A stretch of DNA of 64,000 nucleotides from Lujinxingia sediminis (lineage in GTDB: Bacteria; Myxococcota_A; Bradymonadia; Bradymonadales; Bradymonadaceae): contig NZ_SADD01000001.1 of NCBI RefSeq assembly GCF_004005565.1, positions 868,001 through 932,000 on the forward strand, in the 5' to 3' direction. Positions 33,069 to 42,092 of this stretch are shown in pieces (position 1 is the stretch's first letter; each line of letters starts with the position of its first letter). The notes below the pieces were generated by a model. The model saw nothing but the letters and a program-made list of their open reading frames with translations. It ran no database searches and was not told the origin of the DNA. Both the position numbers and the translations under genes were made by a program.

Positions 33069-33271
33069 ATGATGAGGCCTTGCCTGCGGAGTTGGAAGAG
33101 CGTCTGGCGGTGGACCCCGAGCTCAAAGCAGCGTTCGAGGCGCTGACGCCGGGACGCCAGCGCAGCTATCAGATTTATATCGGCGAGGCGAAGAAGGCGG
33201 GGACGCGCCAGGCGCGCGTCGAACGCAGCGTTGAAAAGATCATGAAGGGCAAGGGCTGGAACGAACGCTGA
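32648..33271 (+). CDS. YdeI/OmpD-associated-type protein (DUF1801 plus OmdA-like domain)
   Basis: The 207-residue protein has an N-terminal DUF1801 domain (about 10-125; WADALRAIRELVQ, KWGSPCYSLDG, VRFRSVDEVRERREALTQLL) and a C-terminal helical OmdA/YdeI segment (LPAELEERLAVDP, LTPGRQRSYQIYIGEAKKA, RVERSVEKIMKGKG). In YdeI-type proteins the C-terminal domain is linked to resistance to antimicrobial peptides; the role here is not tested. The ATG at 32648 has ggag upstream. The N-terminal Cys-rich stretch CGRCQHYQTPEC is unusual for the family and could bind a metal. A truncated copy lies at 21438. Confidence 0.85.
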   Translation: MMNTGDVNSYLEDGCGRCQHYQTPECKVHQWADALRAIRELVQSTELDEQLKWGSPCYSLDGQNVVMIGAYRDNCVLSFLKGAALPDPTNILEKPGPNTRYSRVVRFRSVDEVRERREALTQLLHEAIVFERSGQEVQVDDDEALPAELEERLAVDPELKAAFEALTPGRQRSYQIYIGEAKKAGTRQARVERSVEKIMKGKGWNER

Positions 33272-33369
33272 GGAAGCGGGGGCGACGCGGGCGTGTCGGA
33301 CACGTACCGCTGCGAGATGGAAGAGTTCAGGGCTCGATGGGCTTGCTTGAATAAAGTGCCGTGCGCATT

Positions 33370-33389
33370 GTTCAAGTGTTCGTTTGAAC
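33370..33389. promoter_or_regulatory. Operator of the ArsR-rhodanese/MFS operon
   Basis: gttcaa (33370-33375) and ttgaac (33384-33389) form a perfect inverted repeat with an 8-bp spacer, 28 bp before the start of the ArsR-rhodanese gene. Short TTGAA/TTCAA repeats with a central gap are usual for ArsR-family operators. Confidence 0.65.
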
Positions 33390-33416
33390 GCTTGATCTCT
33401 TCGCGCGGAGTATTCC

Positions 33417-34079
33417 ATGTCCTCATCTTCATCTCGAGCATTTAAAGACGCTGCCTACGCCCACCTGGCACAGGTCGGCAAAGCGCTCTCCAGCCCGGCC
33501 CGGCAGGAAATCCTGGAGCTTCTGGCCCAGGCCCCGCGCACCGTAGAGGTGTTGGCCGGGGAGATTGACCAGTCGATGGCCAATACCTCGCACCATCTTC
33601 AGGCGCTGAAGCGTGCTGCGCTGGTACGTTCGGAGCGCCAGGGGTTGCACGTTGTGTACTCGATCGCCGGCGATGATGTGGCTGCGTTGCTGGTGCGGCT
33701 GCAATCTGTGGCGGCGCACCATAGTGCGGGGTTGGAGAAGTTAACCCGCGAATTTTTCGACGACCCGCAGGGGCTGGAGTCGCTTGACGCCGCCACGCTC
33801 CGAGCACGGATGGATGCAGGTGAGGTCGTGCTGATTGATGTGCGTCCTCGGGCGGAATTTGAGGTGGGGCATCTTCGCGGTGCGCTCTCGATCCCACTCA
33901 CAGAGCTTGAGGCTCACCTTGAGGAGTTGCCTCGTGATCGGGCGATTGTGGCGTACTGCCGCGGTCCCTTCTGTACCTTCTCAGCCGAGGCGGCACGCAG
34001 GTTGCGCGCTCTCGGCTTTGACGCCCGTCGTACCGATGTCTCGGTTCACAGCCTTGGGGAATCTGGAGTGCGGCCATGA
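33417..34079 (+). CDS. ArsR-family regulator fused to a rhodanese domain
   Basis: Residues 15-100 form an ArsR winged helix (LSSPARQEILELLAQAP, IDQSMANTSHHLQALKRA). Residues about 120-215 form a rhodanese domain with LIDVRPRAEFEVGHLRGA and the active-site loop YCRGPFC, with catalytic Cys181. The Cys can carry a persulfide, so the fusion is thought to sense sulfane sulfur or to respond to oxidation. The start at 33417 follows cggag. It overlaps the MFS gene by 4 bp (ATGA), so regulator and transporter form one operon. Its operator lies just upstream. Confidence 0.93.
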   Translation: MSSSSSRAFKDAAYAHLAQVGKALSSPARQEILELLAQAPRTVEVLAGEIDQSMANTSHHLQALKRAALVRSERQGLHVVYSIAGDDVAALLVRLQSVAAHHSAGLEKLTREFFDDPQGLESLDAATLRARMDAGEVVLIDVRPRAEFEVGHLRGALSIPLTELEAHLEELPRDRAIVAYCRGPFCTFSAEAARRLRALGFDARRTDVSVHSLGESGVRP

Positions 34080-35350
34080 TTACTTCCACGTCTGCATCAC
34101 CGATTCGTCTGGGCCTGCGAGAGAATATCGCGCAGTTCTCTCTGCTGGTACTCGTCAACGCCTTTGTGGGCGCGATGATCGGCATGGAGCGCAGCATCTT
34201 ACCGGCCATTGCCGAAGATGAGTTTGAGCTGGCCGCGCGCACCGCGATCTTATCCTTCATTGTCGTCTTCGGGGTGACCAAGGCGCTGACCAACTACATG
34301 GCCGGGCGCTGGTCCGATCGATTCGGCCGCAAGGCGGTCCTTATCGCCGGCTGGCTTGTGGCCGCGCCGGTGCCCTTCTTGCTGATGTGGGCGCCTTCCT
34401 GGTCATGGATTCTGGGGGCCAATGTGCTGCTCGGTATCAGCCAGGGGCTGACCTGGTCGACGACTGTGATCATGAAGATCGATCTGGCCGGCCCCAAAAA
34501 TCGCGGTCTGGCGATGGGCCTCAATGAGTTTGCTGGCTACTTCGCCGTTGCGCTCAGCGCGCTGGCCACCGGTTTTATCGCCGCGGAGTATGGCCTGCGA
34601 CCGCAACCCTTCTTCCCGGGGATCGCATTTGTGGTGCTGGGTACCTTACTCTCAATCTTCGCGGTGCGGGAGACGCAGCATCACGTCGCGCTGGAGTCCT
34701 CGCAAACAGGTCATACTGATGCGGCGACCCTCTCGGCACGCGAAGTCATGACACGCACGAGTTTTTCCGACCCGAACCTCTCCTCGGTGAGTCAGGCGGG
34801 CCTTGTGAACAACCTCAATGATGGGATGGCCTGGGGGCTATTTCCGCTCGTCTTTGCTGCGGCCTCGATGTCGCTGGGGCAGATCGGCACGCTGGCGGCG
34901 ATCTATCCGGCCGTCTGGGGGATGGGGCAGCTGTTCACGGGCGCCTGGAGCGATACGATCGGTCGCAAGGGCCTGATTGTGGCGGGGATGTGGACGCAGG
35001 CTGCGGGCATTGTCGTCATTGCGTTCGGAGCAACCTTTGCGATGTTTGCCCTCGGAGCGGGGCTGCTCGGACTGGGCACCGCCATGGTCTATCCCACGCT
35101 TCTTGCCGCGATTGGCGACGTGGCTCACCCGAGTTGGCGGGCCTCCGCAGTTGGCGTTTACCGCCTCTGGCGCGATATGGGTTACGCCTTCGGTGCGTTG
35201 CTCGCCGGAATTATTGCCGACGCGTTCGGGCTCTCGGTGGCGATGCTGACGATCGCCGCGTTAACCTTTGCTTCGGGCGTTGTCGTGGCGACACGGATGC
35301 GGGAGACGTTGCGTGCAGAAGGAGCGACCGGTGCGTCCGGCACCGTGTAG
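34076..35350 (+). CDS. MFS transporter, partner of the ArsR-rhodanese regulator
   Basis: The 424-residue protein has twelve predicted spans and the MFS loop motif G-x3-D-R-x-G-R-K between spans 2 and 3 (GRWSDRFGRKAVLIAG), repeated in the second half (GAWSDTIGRKGLIVAG). It is encoded in translational overlap with the ArsR-rhodanese gene, so it probably exports a toxic anion or sulfur/arsenic-linked compound whose level the regulator senses. The substrate is not known. The two halves have similar length, as usual. Confidence 0.92.
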   Translation: MITSTSASPIRLGLRENIAQFSLLVLVNAFVGAMIGMERSILPAIAEDEFELAARTAILSFIVVFGVTKALTNYMAGRWSDRFGRKAVLIAGWLVAAPVPFLLMWAPSWSWILGANVLLGISQGLTWSTTVIMKIDLAGPKNRGLAMGLNEFAGYFAVALSALATGFIAAEYGLRPQPFFPGIAFVVLGTLLSIFAVRETQHHVALESSQTGHTDAATLSAREVMTRTSFSDPNLSSVSQAGLVNNLNDGMAWGLFPLVFAAASMSLGQIGTLAAIYPAVWGMGQLFTGAWSDTIGRKGLIVAGMWTQAAGIVVIAFGATFAMFALGAGLLGLGTAMVYPTLLAAIGDVAHPSWRASAVGVYRLWRDMGYAFGALLAGIIADAFGLSVAMLTIAALTFASGVVVATRMRETLRAEGATGASGTV

Positions 35351-35826
35351 GCCTTCTGACGCGTTGCGCGAGAGCGCGATGGCAGGGGGGGGAAGGGCTG
35401 GGTTGGAGAGCCAGGAGTGCGCCGTGGTCTTCTCCGAGGGTAGCTCGAAACGGTGTTGCTTCGTTTCGTGGCCGCTGCGGCCACCGAGCGCGCGTTTGCC
35501 GGGCGCTCCCAAAAGAACGAGAGGCCCGGAAGGTCGGCGGCCTGCTCGATCCACTCTGCCAGCTGCGCCTCATCAAGTGACTCGTCCTCGTGGAGATGCG
35601 TGTCGCGCACTCGCTCAGGTTCGGAGTCAAAGGTAGGTCCCGAATCGCTGCCGTTAATCACTTGCAAATCCCCGCGAGCTTGGCGTGCGCGTTGAACGCG
35701 CGCCGGGCCGGACGGCAGCGCGCGTCCTGATGGGAGGATGCTCTTTTGCGAGGTCGGGCTCGGTGCTCACGATCATGGTGTCATGAGAGAAGTGGTCGTC
35801 CGAGCCCTCCTGAAAACTGAGATGAC
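35351..35826. other. Gene-poor interval with a possible fragment of a minus-strand gene
   Basis: A minus-strand frame at about 35490-35667 encodes an acidic segment (LDEAQLAEWIEQAADLPGL and SFFWERP) that looks protein-like, but its start is a TTG and it degenerates after 60 residues. No family is recognised. The remaining sequence shows nothing. Confidence 0.35.
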
Positions 35827-37161
35827 ATGAGCGAACGCAGCGCGAGCTATGAGCAGGGAAGCCTGGGACTCTGGCAAAGCGTGGCGATGGGAACCGGCGT
35901 GATGATCGGCGCGGGCATCTTTGCGCTCACTGGTCAGATCGCTGAGCTGGCTGGCGGGCTCTTTGCGGTGGCCTTTGGCGTGGCGGCGATCGTCAGTGGG
36001 TTCAGTGCCTACAGCTACATCAAAGTTGCCAGTGCCTACCCCTCAGCCGGGGGGATCGCGATGATTCTCAAGAAGGCCTACGGCAGCTCCACGGTGACCG
36101 GGGCGGCGTCTCTCTTGATGGCGCTCTCGATGGTAATCAACGAGAGCCTGGTGGCTCGCACCTTTGGTACCTACACCCTGCAACTCATTGATGGTGAGGG
36201 CTCTCAGGTCTGGGTGCCCGTACTTGCGGTAGGTCTGATTGGGCTTGCGTTCGCGGTAAATCTGGCTGGCAACAAGGTCATCGGTACGGCCGCCAACGTG
36301 AGCGCAGTCGTTAAGATTGGGGGGCTGCTTGTGTTCGCTGCGATCGCAGTGGTCGCGTCCGGTGTCGACCTGCGCGTCACCATGTGGCCCCCGGCCGGGG
36401 AGCCGGGGGCAGCCGGGTTTGTGGGCGGGGTCGCACTGGGCATTCTGGCGTTTAAGGGCTTTACCACGATCACCAACAGCGGCGATGAAGTCCGTAACCC
36501 GGAGAAGAACGTGGGGAGGGCGATTGTGTTCTCGCTGCTGATTTGCCTGGTGGTGTACCTGGCGGCGACATACGCAGTGGCCTCCAGCCTGAACCTTGAA
36601 GAGCTAATCGCCGCTCGAGATTGCGCGTTGGCCGAAGCGGCAAGTCCGGCGATTGGCGGATACGGGACGCTGTTTACCGTGATTGTCGCGATCATCGCGA
36701 CGGCCTCCGGGTTGCTCGCCAGTATGTTTGCCGTCTCGCGGATGCTGGCGATGCTTACCGACATGGAGTTGATTCCGCATCGACACTTTGGAATGCCCGG
36801 AGACATTCAGAAGCATACGCTTGTCTACACCGTAGTGCTGGCCGCACTGCTGGCGGCGATCTTCGATCTCTCACGCATCGCGTCGATGGGCGCGATCTTC
36901 TACCTTGTGATGGATATGACGATTCATGTGGGAGTGTACCACTACCTGCGCGACGACGTCGGAGCGCGAGCTCCCGTGCTCCTGTGTGCCATCGCCCTCG
37001 ATGCGATGGTGCTCGCCGGATTCCTCTGGGTGAAGGCTCAGAATGACCCGATGATTGTGGTCATCAGCGCGGCCGGTGTGGGGGCAGTCTTTGCTCTTGA
37101 GCGCTTCTACCTGCGACGGATTCGTGCGGAGCGGGCTTCTCGGGACGCAGGTGCGAGATGA
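35827..37161 (+). CDS. APC-family permease
   Basis: A 444-residue permease with about twelve spans and the APC signature MGTGVMIGAGIFAL in the first (residues 21-34). FKGFTTITNSGDEVRNPEK in the middle of the chain fits the conserved F-x-G-F/E...E-x-x-N-P loop. It differs from the permease at 4349, which lacks the N-P-E-K loop. The substrate is probably an amino acid or amine. It ends 11 bp from the convergent AlkB gene. Confidence 0.88.
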   Translation: MSERSASYEQGSLGLWQSVAMGTGVMIGAGIFALTGQIAELAGGLFAVAFGVAAIVSGFSAYSYIKVASAYPSAGGIAMILKKAYGSSTVTGAASLLMALSMVINESLVARTFGTYTLQLIDGEGSQVWVPVLAVGLIGLAFAVNLAGNKVIGTAANVSAVVKIGGLLVFAAIAVVASGVDLRVTMWPPAGEPGAAGFVGGVALGILAFKGFTTITNSGDEVRNPEKNVGRAIVFSLLICLVVYLAATYAVASSLNLEELIAARDCALAEAASPAIGGYGTLFTVIVAIIATASGLLASMFAVSRMLAMLTDMELIPHRHFGMPGDIQKHTLVYTVVLAALLAAIFDLSRIASMGAIFYLVMDMTIHVGVYHYLRDDVGARAPVLLCAIALDAMVLAGFLWVKAQNDPMIVVISAAGVGAVFALERFYLRRIRAERASRDAGAR

Positions 37162-37172
37162 TGTGAGAGCGA

Positions 37173-37826
37173 TTAGCCCGCGCACCTGAAGGTCAGGTTG
37201 ATGCGTTGCGGGCCAACGAGCCGATGGTCGTCGGGCTTGAGCGGCTGGATGCCGTGAAAGCGCAAGCGATCCTCGCCGCCCCACACCACGACATCGCCGT
37301 GGCGAAGTTGTACGCGTCGGGTAGGGTCGCTGCGCTGGTTTCCGCCGAAGAGAAAGGTCGCCGGAATGCCCAACGAGACCGAGACGATGGGGGCATCGCG
37401 GTTGCGTTCGTCTTTGTCCTGATGAAGCGACATGCGGGCACCGGGGAGGTACCGGTTGATCAGGCAGGTGTCGGGGGTGAAGTCGGAGAAACCAGCCGTG
37501 TCGGCGGCATTTTTCGCAAGGGTCAGCAGCCGCTCGGGCATCGCTGGCCACGGCCTGCCATTCCTGGGATCGAGTCTGGCGTAGCGGTAGCCGCGGGCAT
37601 CCGAAACCCACCCAAGTTCGCCGCAACTCGTCATGCCGACGGACATGGTGTGGCCCCCCGGTGTGGTCATATGGCGAAAGGGGGAGGCCGTGGCCACACG
37701 CTCGATCTCCCGAAGAAGCTCCGTAGCCTTGTCGAGCGCAAAAGCGCGAAGCACCCGTGAGGCGGGGCCAAGGTCTTCGGTCGTGCGTTCTGCCAGGGCG
37801 TTGTCGTCGAAGAGAGGTAGTGTCAT
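37173..37826 (-). CDS. alkB: AlkB, Fe(II)/2-oxoglutarate-dependent DNA/RNA dealkylase
   Basis: The 217-residue protein lines up with E. coli AlkB at catalytic positions: H135-x-D137 (SLHQDKDE) and H191 (FHGIQ) bind iron, and R208 and R214 (RINLTFR) bind 2-oxoglutarate. Length and order match the E. coli enzyme (216 residues). It oxidatively removes methyl groups from N1-methyladenine and N3-methylcytosine. I chose ATG 37826 because longer in-frame starts add residues absent in the family; no strong ribosome site is seen. An AlkC gene lies at 60823, so two alkylation-repair genes are in the window. Confidence 0.94.
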   Translation of the reverse strand: MTLPLFDDNALAERTTEDLGPASRVLRAFALDKATELLREIERVATASPFRHMTTPGGHTMSVGMTSCGELGWVSDARGYRYARLDPRNGRPWPAMPERLLTLAKNAADTAGFSDFTPDTCLINRYLPGARMSLHQDKDERNRDAPIVSVSLGIPATFLFGGNQRSDPTRRVQLRHGDVVVWGGEDRLRFHGIQPLKPDDHRLVGPQRINLTFRCAG

Positions 37827-38397
37827 GAGTTGGTTGTGGTCTGGAGAGCTTTCGTCGTGAAGGGAAGGCACCCATGATGCCCTTGCAGCGCTCACTGGCG
37901 AAACGTCCGCCTGAGGTTACGCCTCGATCGTTGGAGCGGTCTGTCCGGCGACCGCACCGCGCTCAATCGAGGGTTGGGGCCTGAGCCGCCTGACTCCGTG
38001 GAAAGGCCTGAACGATGAAACGCCGAATGCGCTTATCACGAAGCAGGCCCGCAATGGCGAGAACATCCTTTCTGTCCCCCTGAAGCGTGACGGCTGTCAC
38101 GCGGCCGTTCTCGTGTCGTAGCGGAAAGGGGCAGGGATATCGGTGGCAATCATACCCGGCCGCTGCCGATCGAGGTGCGTCGAGCAATAGTCGCGGGTGT
38201 GCACGAGTCAAATGACGGGGGACTGGGATGAGTAAGCCCCGGGAAGATCGGACGGGACTCCTGGAAGGCCGGCGAGTCTTCCCCTGTATCGAGGGCGTTA
38301 CGTTCTTATGCTCTCACTATACCATGCATGGGGTTTCACCGAAGTGAGGTGAGCCTCGGATGCGTTCTGGGACGTCCACCAGAGAGAGGGAGTTGTT
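37827..38397. other. 570 bp without a clear gene
   Basis: A minus-strand frame at 37963-38211 encodes RVTAVTLQGDRKDVLAIAGL and FIVQAFPRS, which is protein-like, but its only start is TTG and it has no site or family. It could be a small unannotated protein. No repeats or RNA genes are seen. Confidence 0.3.
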
Positions 38398-39210
38398 ATG
38401 GAGATGAGAGGTAAAGGGGTCGTGGTCACCGGTGCGGCCAGCGGCATTGGACACGCATTGGTCGAGGCGTTGCTCGCGAAGGGGGCCCGGGTGGCCGCTG
38501 TGGATCTTCAGGACCAAGGACTTGAGAGGCTTGCGGCAGAGGTTAACGCCGGCGAACGTCTCTCTACCCACCGGCTTGATATCACCGATCGAAGCGCGGT
38601 GCGCGCGTTACCCGCCGAGGTTATCGCGCGTCACGGTGCGGTAGATGTGGTGATCAACAATGCCGGCATCATCCAGCCCTTTGAGTGCGTGCACGATCTC
38701 AGCGACGAGGTGATTGAGCACACGATGGACGTGAACTTCTACGGCACGTTGTGGATGGTGCGAGCCTTTCTGCCTCATTTGCTCGAACGCCCGGAGGCGT
38801 ATCTCGTCAACGTGGCGAGTATGGGGGCGTTTTTACCGGTGCCAGGCCAGGCGATCTACGGGGCGTCGAAGGCCGCGGTGAAGTTGATGACCGAGGGGCT
38901 TTATGCCGAGCTCATGGAAACGTCGGTAAAGGTCTCGGTGGTGATGCCCGGGGCGGTGGCCACCAACATCGCAGAGAACTCGGGAGTGGTGATGGGGGAC
39001 GGAGAGGAGGGCGGTGATGCCGGGGAGGGCTATCGTGCGCTGGAGGCGGATAAGGCCGCCGAGATCATCCTGGAGGGCATGGAGGATGAACGCTTGCATA
39101 TTCTGGTGGGGTCGGATGCCAGGTTGATGCAGCTTGCTAATCGCATCGCTCCCAAAGGTTCCATTCGCTTGATCCAGCGAAAGATGCGCGATCTCCTGGG
39201 CGACTCCTGA
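38398..39210 (+). CDS. Short-chain dehydrogenase/reductase
   Basis: A 270-residue classical SDR with VTGAASGIGHA (residues 10-20), DLQD at the end of beta 2 (an Asp that favours NAD+), NNAGI, and the catalytic NVAS...YGASK. The C-terminal part (LMQLANRIAPKGSIRLIQRK) is helical and basic, often seen in membrane-associated SDRs acting on lipids. ATG 38398 follows aggga. A convergent terminator follows 175 bp after the stop. Confidence 0.9.
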   Translation: MEMRGKGVVVTGAASGIGHALVEALLAKGARVAAVDLQDQGLERLAAEVNAGERLSTHRLDITDRSAVRALPAEVIARHGAVDVVINNAGIIQPFECVHDLSDEVIEHTMDVNFYGTLWMVRAFLPHLLERPEAYLVNVASMGAFLPVPGQAIYGASKAAVKLMTEGLYAELMETSVKVSVVMPGAVATNIAENSGVVMGDGEEGGDAGEGYRALEADKAAEIILEGMEDERLHILVGSDARLMQLANRIAPKGSIRLIQRKMRDLLGDS

Positions 39211-39386
39211 GCGGATGGGTTGGCGTGGAGACGCCGCGACGCGAGACGGGAGACTGGAGCCTCCCAGGGAGTAGCGAGGCTCCAGTGATGTCTCAGGCCC
39301 TTGAGTGAGTGATGCGGGACGTCGGTATGCGTTGAGCTGGGAGGCAGGGGTCGTGTCTGATGCTCGGCGTCTCCATCTACACTACG

Positions 39387-39440
39387 AAGCCCGGTGAGCA
39401 CCGATCCTACTCCTCGCTGTGCACCGGGCTTCCTTTCTCC
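39387..39440 (+). terminator. Rho-independent terminator between convergent genes
   Basis: aagcccggtg (39387-39396) pairs with caccgggctt (39422-39431), followed by cctttctccc. An additional CAC/GTG pairing extends the stem. It terminates the SDR gene. Confidence 0.75.
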
Positions 39441-39467
39441 CAACTCAACGCCCCCTTCTAGCTGGCC

Positions 39468-40259
39468 TCAGTGCGTCGAGGGCTGGGCGGCGTTTGTGTC
39501 GTCGGACGTCGGGAGCGTGCCGCCGGTCGTGGTGATCTGCGCCGGTGCGTTGTCCTCAGGGACTTCCTGACCCGATGACCTGGAGACGGTAGGGCGTACG
39601 CGTTCTGCCAATTCGTGAGCGTCTGCCATGCGAAAGACGTTCTCCAGCGTGCTGGCGGCGATCTTGTACGTCATCGACCAGTCATCAAGCGCGCGATTGC
39701 GAAGTGTGAGGAGAGCTTCGGCTTTGCGCTGCTCATGAACCACGCTGGCTGAGAGCTCCTTGTAGCGCTCATGAAGCGCGGCGATCTCTCGGGCGAGGTT
39801 ACCGGTGTGGATCTGGTTGCCGATGACAGTGAAGGTTTCGTCGGCGGCTGCCAGGCTCCGGGCAACGTTGTCGGCGAAGGACTCCAACTCCACACCGGAC
39901 CGAGGCGTTCGCCCGTCGAGCCCAAAACGTTTTGGTAGATCGGAGTCAACGAGTGCCAACGACGCGCGCGATGTCGCCAGAGTCCCGGCAAGCTCGACGC
40001 CGCACTCGTCGCGTCGCGTACGAAGCTCTTTGTCTCCCGAGCGTTCCCGGGCCAGTGCCAGGGCCGCCTCGTAGAGCCTCGCTGTTTTCTCATCCAGCGT
40101 GTCTCTCTGGAGCATGATCCACCAGCGCCAGTCCTCCTCGCGATATCCTGTGCGCGCCACCAGCGCCACCAGGATGGCCTTGAGGTTTGAGTCTACCGCA
40201 GAGATGACGTATCGAGCGCACTTAACGCGGTTTTCGGTCGTCTTACCCACTTTGTTCAT
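39468..40259 (-). CDS. Hypothetical helical protein, 263 aa
   Basis: Starting at ATG 40259, which has aggagg five bases upstream, the protein is highly helical: VISAVDSNLKAILVALVA, EDWRWWIMLQRDTLDEKTA and RLYEAALALARERSGDKE, then a long amphipathic stretch REIAALHERYKELSASVV. It has no signal peptide, no Cys pairs and a disordered Ser/Thr/Pro C-terminus. Repeated heptad-like spacing suggests a coiled coil or a helical bundle used as a scaffold. I do not recognise a family. Confidence 0.65.
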   Translation of the reverse strand: MNKVGKTTENRVKCARYVISAVDSNLKAILVALVARTGYREEDWRWWIMLQRDTLDEKTARLYEAALALARERSGDKELRTRRDECGVELAGTLATSRASLALVDSDLPKRFGLDGRTPRSGVELESFADNVARSLAAADETFTVIGNQIHTGNLAREIAALHERYKELSASVVHEQRKAEALLTLRNRALDDWSMTYKIAASTLENVFRMADAHELAERVRPTVSRSSGQEVPEDNAPAQITTTGGTLPTSDDTNAAQPSTH

Positions 40260-41039
40260 CACAGCCTCCTGTAAGGAAAAGGTCGATGTCGCGGTGAGGC
40301 GGCAGGCACACCGGTGCGCGCAGCAACTGCAGGTTGCGACAACAGAGATCCCCGTACGTCAGGACTGCTCGGGTTGAGTACGTCAGGTTAACAAAGGCGA
40401 TTTTCTGTCGCCAGACAAAACACGCGTCTGAAGGACGTTCCTCGGAAGAATCAGGGGTGTACGTGCGTACACCCCCTCTATCTGGCACGGGGAAGCCGCT
40501 CTTCGCAGGGGCCTATACGGTGATCGGGCTCGAAGCTGCGGTTACTCCAGGTGGGGTGGTGGTGCCAGGCCAGAACAACGTGGTGCACGCAGTGGGGCAC
40601 AGGACTTCGCAAGCGCCAGCAAGGGGCGAACGCAGGTGATGGAGCTAAGCGGCCTGCGAGAGACGAGGGGGCTCCCGCGACTACACCTTTGTCGCCCGGT
40701 GCGCGCCGCAGTGCGCGTTCGTTCCACTCGGTATCGAGATGTCACGGCTCGGGCGATCGTACCGGTGGCTTGAGCATCGCATGCCGACGTCGACCGTGAC
40801 TTCGCTACCGTGACCACTCCGATGTCAAAAAGGTCCGTGGATTGGGAGTGGGAGTCTTCCTGCGTGGTCGAAGTTCCCGGGGGCACGCGGTGAGACACAT
40901 ACGCGGAACTGGCGAAACCCCCGGTGACGTGGGATGCATGAATCAGCGCGTGCCCGGGAAGGTGCAGCGCTTGCCGGAGGTTTGCACGTGAGCTGGATCG
41001 ACGGGGTGGTTGAGACGGCGCGTTGATACGAGGTGGTGA
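40260..41039. other. 780 bp between the helical-protein gene and mnmH
   Basis: Apart from the palindrome at 40454 no feature stands out. The open frames here are short and Arg/Ser-rich. No selC-like tRNA or SECIS-like hairpin is seen near mnmH. Confidence 0.4.
40454..40475. repeat. Perfect short palindrome in an intergenic interval
   Basis: ggggtgtacg (40454-40463) is followed after two bases by its exact complement cgtacacccc. It lies upstream of the helical-protein gene and could be an operator or a stem-loop. Confidence 0.5.
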
Positions 41040-42092
41040 ATGAAGCAGCTAGGGATGACCGAATTTTTGGGGGAGATGGCCAGAGGTGTCGTCGCATATG
41101 ACGTGCGCACCCCGGCGGAGTTTGCGAAGGGCCATATCCCGGGCGCGCTGAATCTGCCGCTTTTTGAAGACGAGGAGCGCGTGGTGGTCGGGACGCTCTA
41201 CAAAGAAGAGGGGCGCCAGCGCGCGATTCTGGAGGGGTTGGGGTTTGTCGGGCCAAGGATGCGCGAGCTTGTGGAGCGAGTTCAGGCCGAGGTGGGCGCG
41301 TCCTCAGGACCGGTATTGGTGCACTGCTGGCGAGGGGGGATGCGCAGTCAGAGCGTAGCGTGGTTGCTGGAGCTTTATGGCTTTGAGGTGTGCGTGCTCA
41401 AGGGGGGCTATAAGTCGTACCGACGCTGGGCCATCGAGCAGATGGAGGATATCCCGCCCCTGGTGGTGCTGGGCGGGCGCACCGGAGTGGGAAAGACCGA
41501 GATCTTGTGGGCGCTTCGAGAGCAGGGCGAAGAGGTTGTTGATCTGGAGGGGCTGGCCAACCATCGAGGCTCGGCCTTTGGAGGCCTTTTGCTGGGCGAG
41601 CAGCCCACACAAGAGCATTTTGAAAACAAGCTGGGTATGGCACTTGCGCTCGCTCGACGCTCCGGGAGCGCGGTGTGGGTAGAGGATGAGAGTCGGATGA
41701 TCGGCTTTCGGCATCTTCCCAACGCCCTGATCAAAGCGATTCATCGCTCACCATGTGTCGTAGTAGATGCTCCTCTGGAGGAGCGCCTGGATCGCCTGGT
41801 GGGTGTTTATGGCGACGCCGCGAACAGGCTTCTTGCGGATGCATTTGAACGTATCAAAAAGAGCCTGGGTGGGTTGCGAACAGCCCAGGCCAGAGCCGCG
41901 CTCGATGCGGGGGATGTTCGCGCTGCTGCGGCGCTTGCGCTTGAGTACTACGACAAGGCCTACGCAAAAGGCATTGCGCGTCGCGATGCCGATCGAGTCA
42001 TTGACGTTGATACCCAGGGGACGCCGCGGGACGTGGCGCTCCGTCTGATCGAGGTGCGCGATGAGCTCGCGCCCACCGGAGAAGTGCTATGA
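41040..42092 (+). CDS. mnmH: tRNA 2-selenouridine synthase (MnmH/SelU)
   Basis: The 350-residue protein has an N-terminal rhodanese domain ([19 protein letters not shown], then the catalytic loop [11 protein letters not shown] with Cys96) and a C-terminal P-loop domain (GRTGVGKT at 146-153). MnmH replaces sulfur by selenium in the wobble 2-thiouridine of some tRNAs, via a geranylated intermediate, using selenophosphate. ATG 41040 follows gagg; the length matches the family (about 360). It overlaps the next gene, selD, by 4 bp, so donor synthesis and use are co-transcribed. No selA, selB or selC is seen, so only the tRNA branch of selenium use is supported here. Confidence 0.96.
   Translation: MKQLGMTEFLGEMARGVVAYDVRTPAEFAKGHIPGALNLPLFEDEERVVVGTLYKEEGRQRAILEGLGFVGPRMRELVERVQAEVGASSGPVLVHCWRGGMRSQSVAWLLELYGFEVCVLKGGYKSYRRWAIEQMEDIPPLVVLGGRTGVGKTEILWALREQGEEVVDLEGLANHRGSAFGGLLLGEQPTQEHFENKLGMALALARRSGSAVWVEDESRMIGFRHLPNALIKAIHRSPCVVVDAPLEERLDRLVGVYGDAANRLLADAFERIKKSLGGLRTAQARAALDAGDVRAAAALALEYYDKAYAKGIARRDADRVIDVDTQGTPRDVALRLIEVRDELAPTGEVL

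Noticed and set aside
36871-37875. Minus-strand frame of 334 codons
   Set aside because: Overlaps AlkB in another frame and the permease antisense; AlkB has all catalytic residues.
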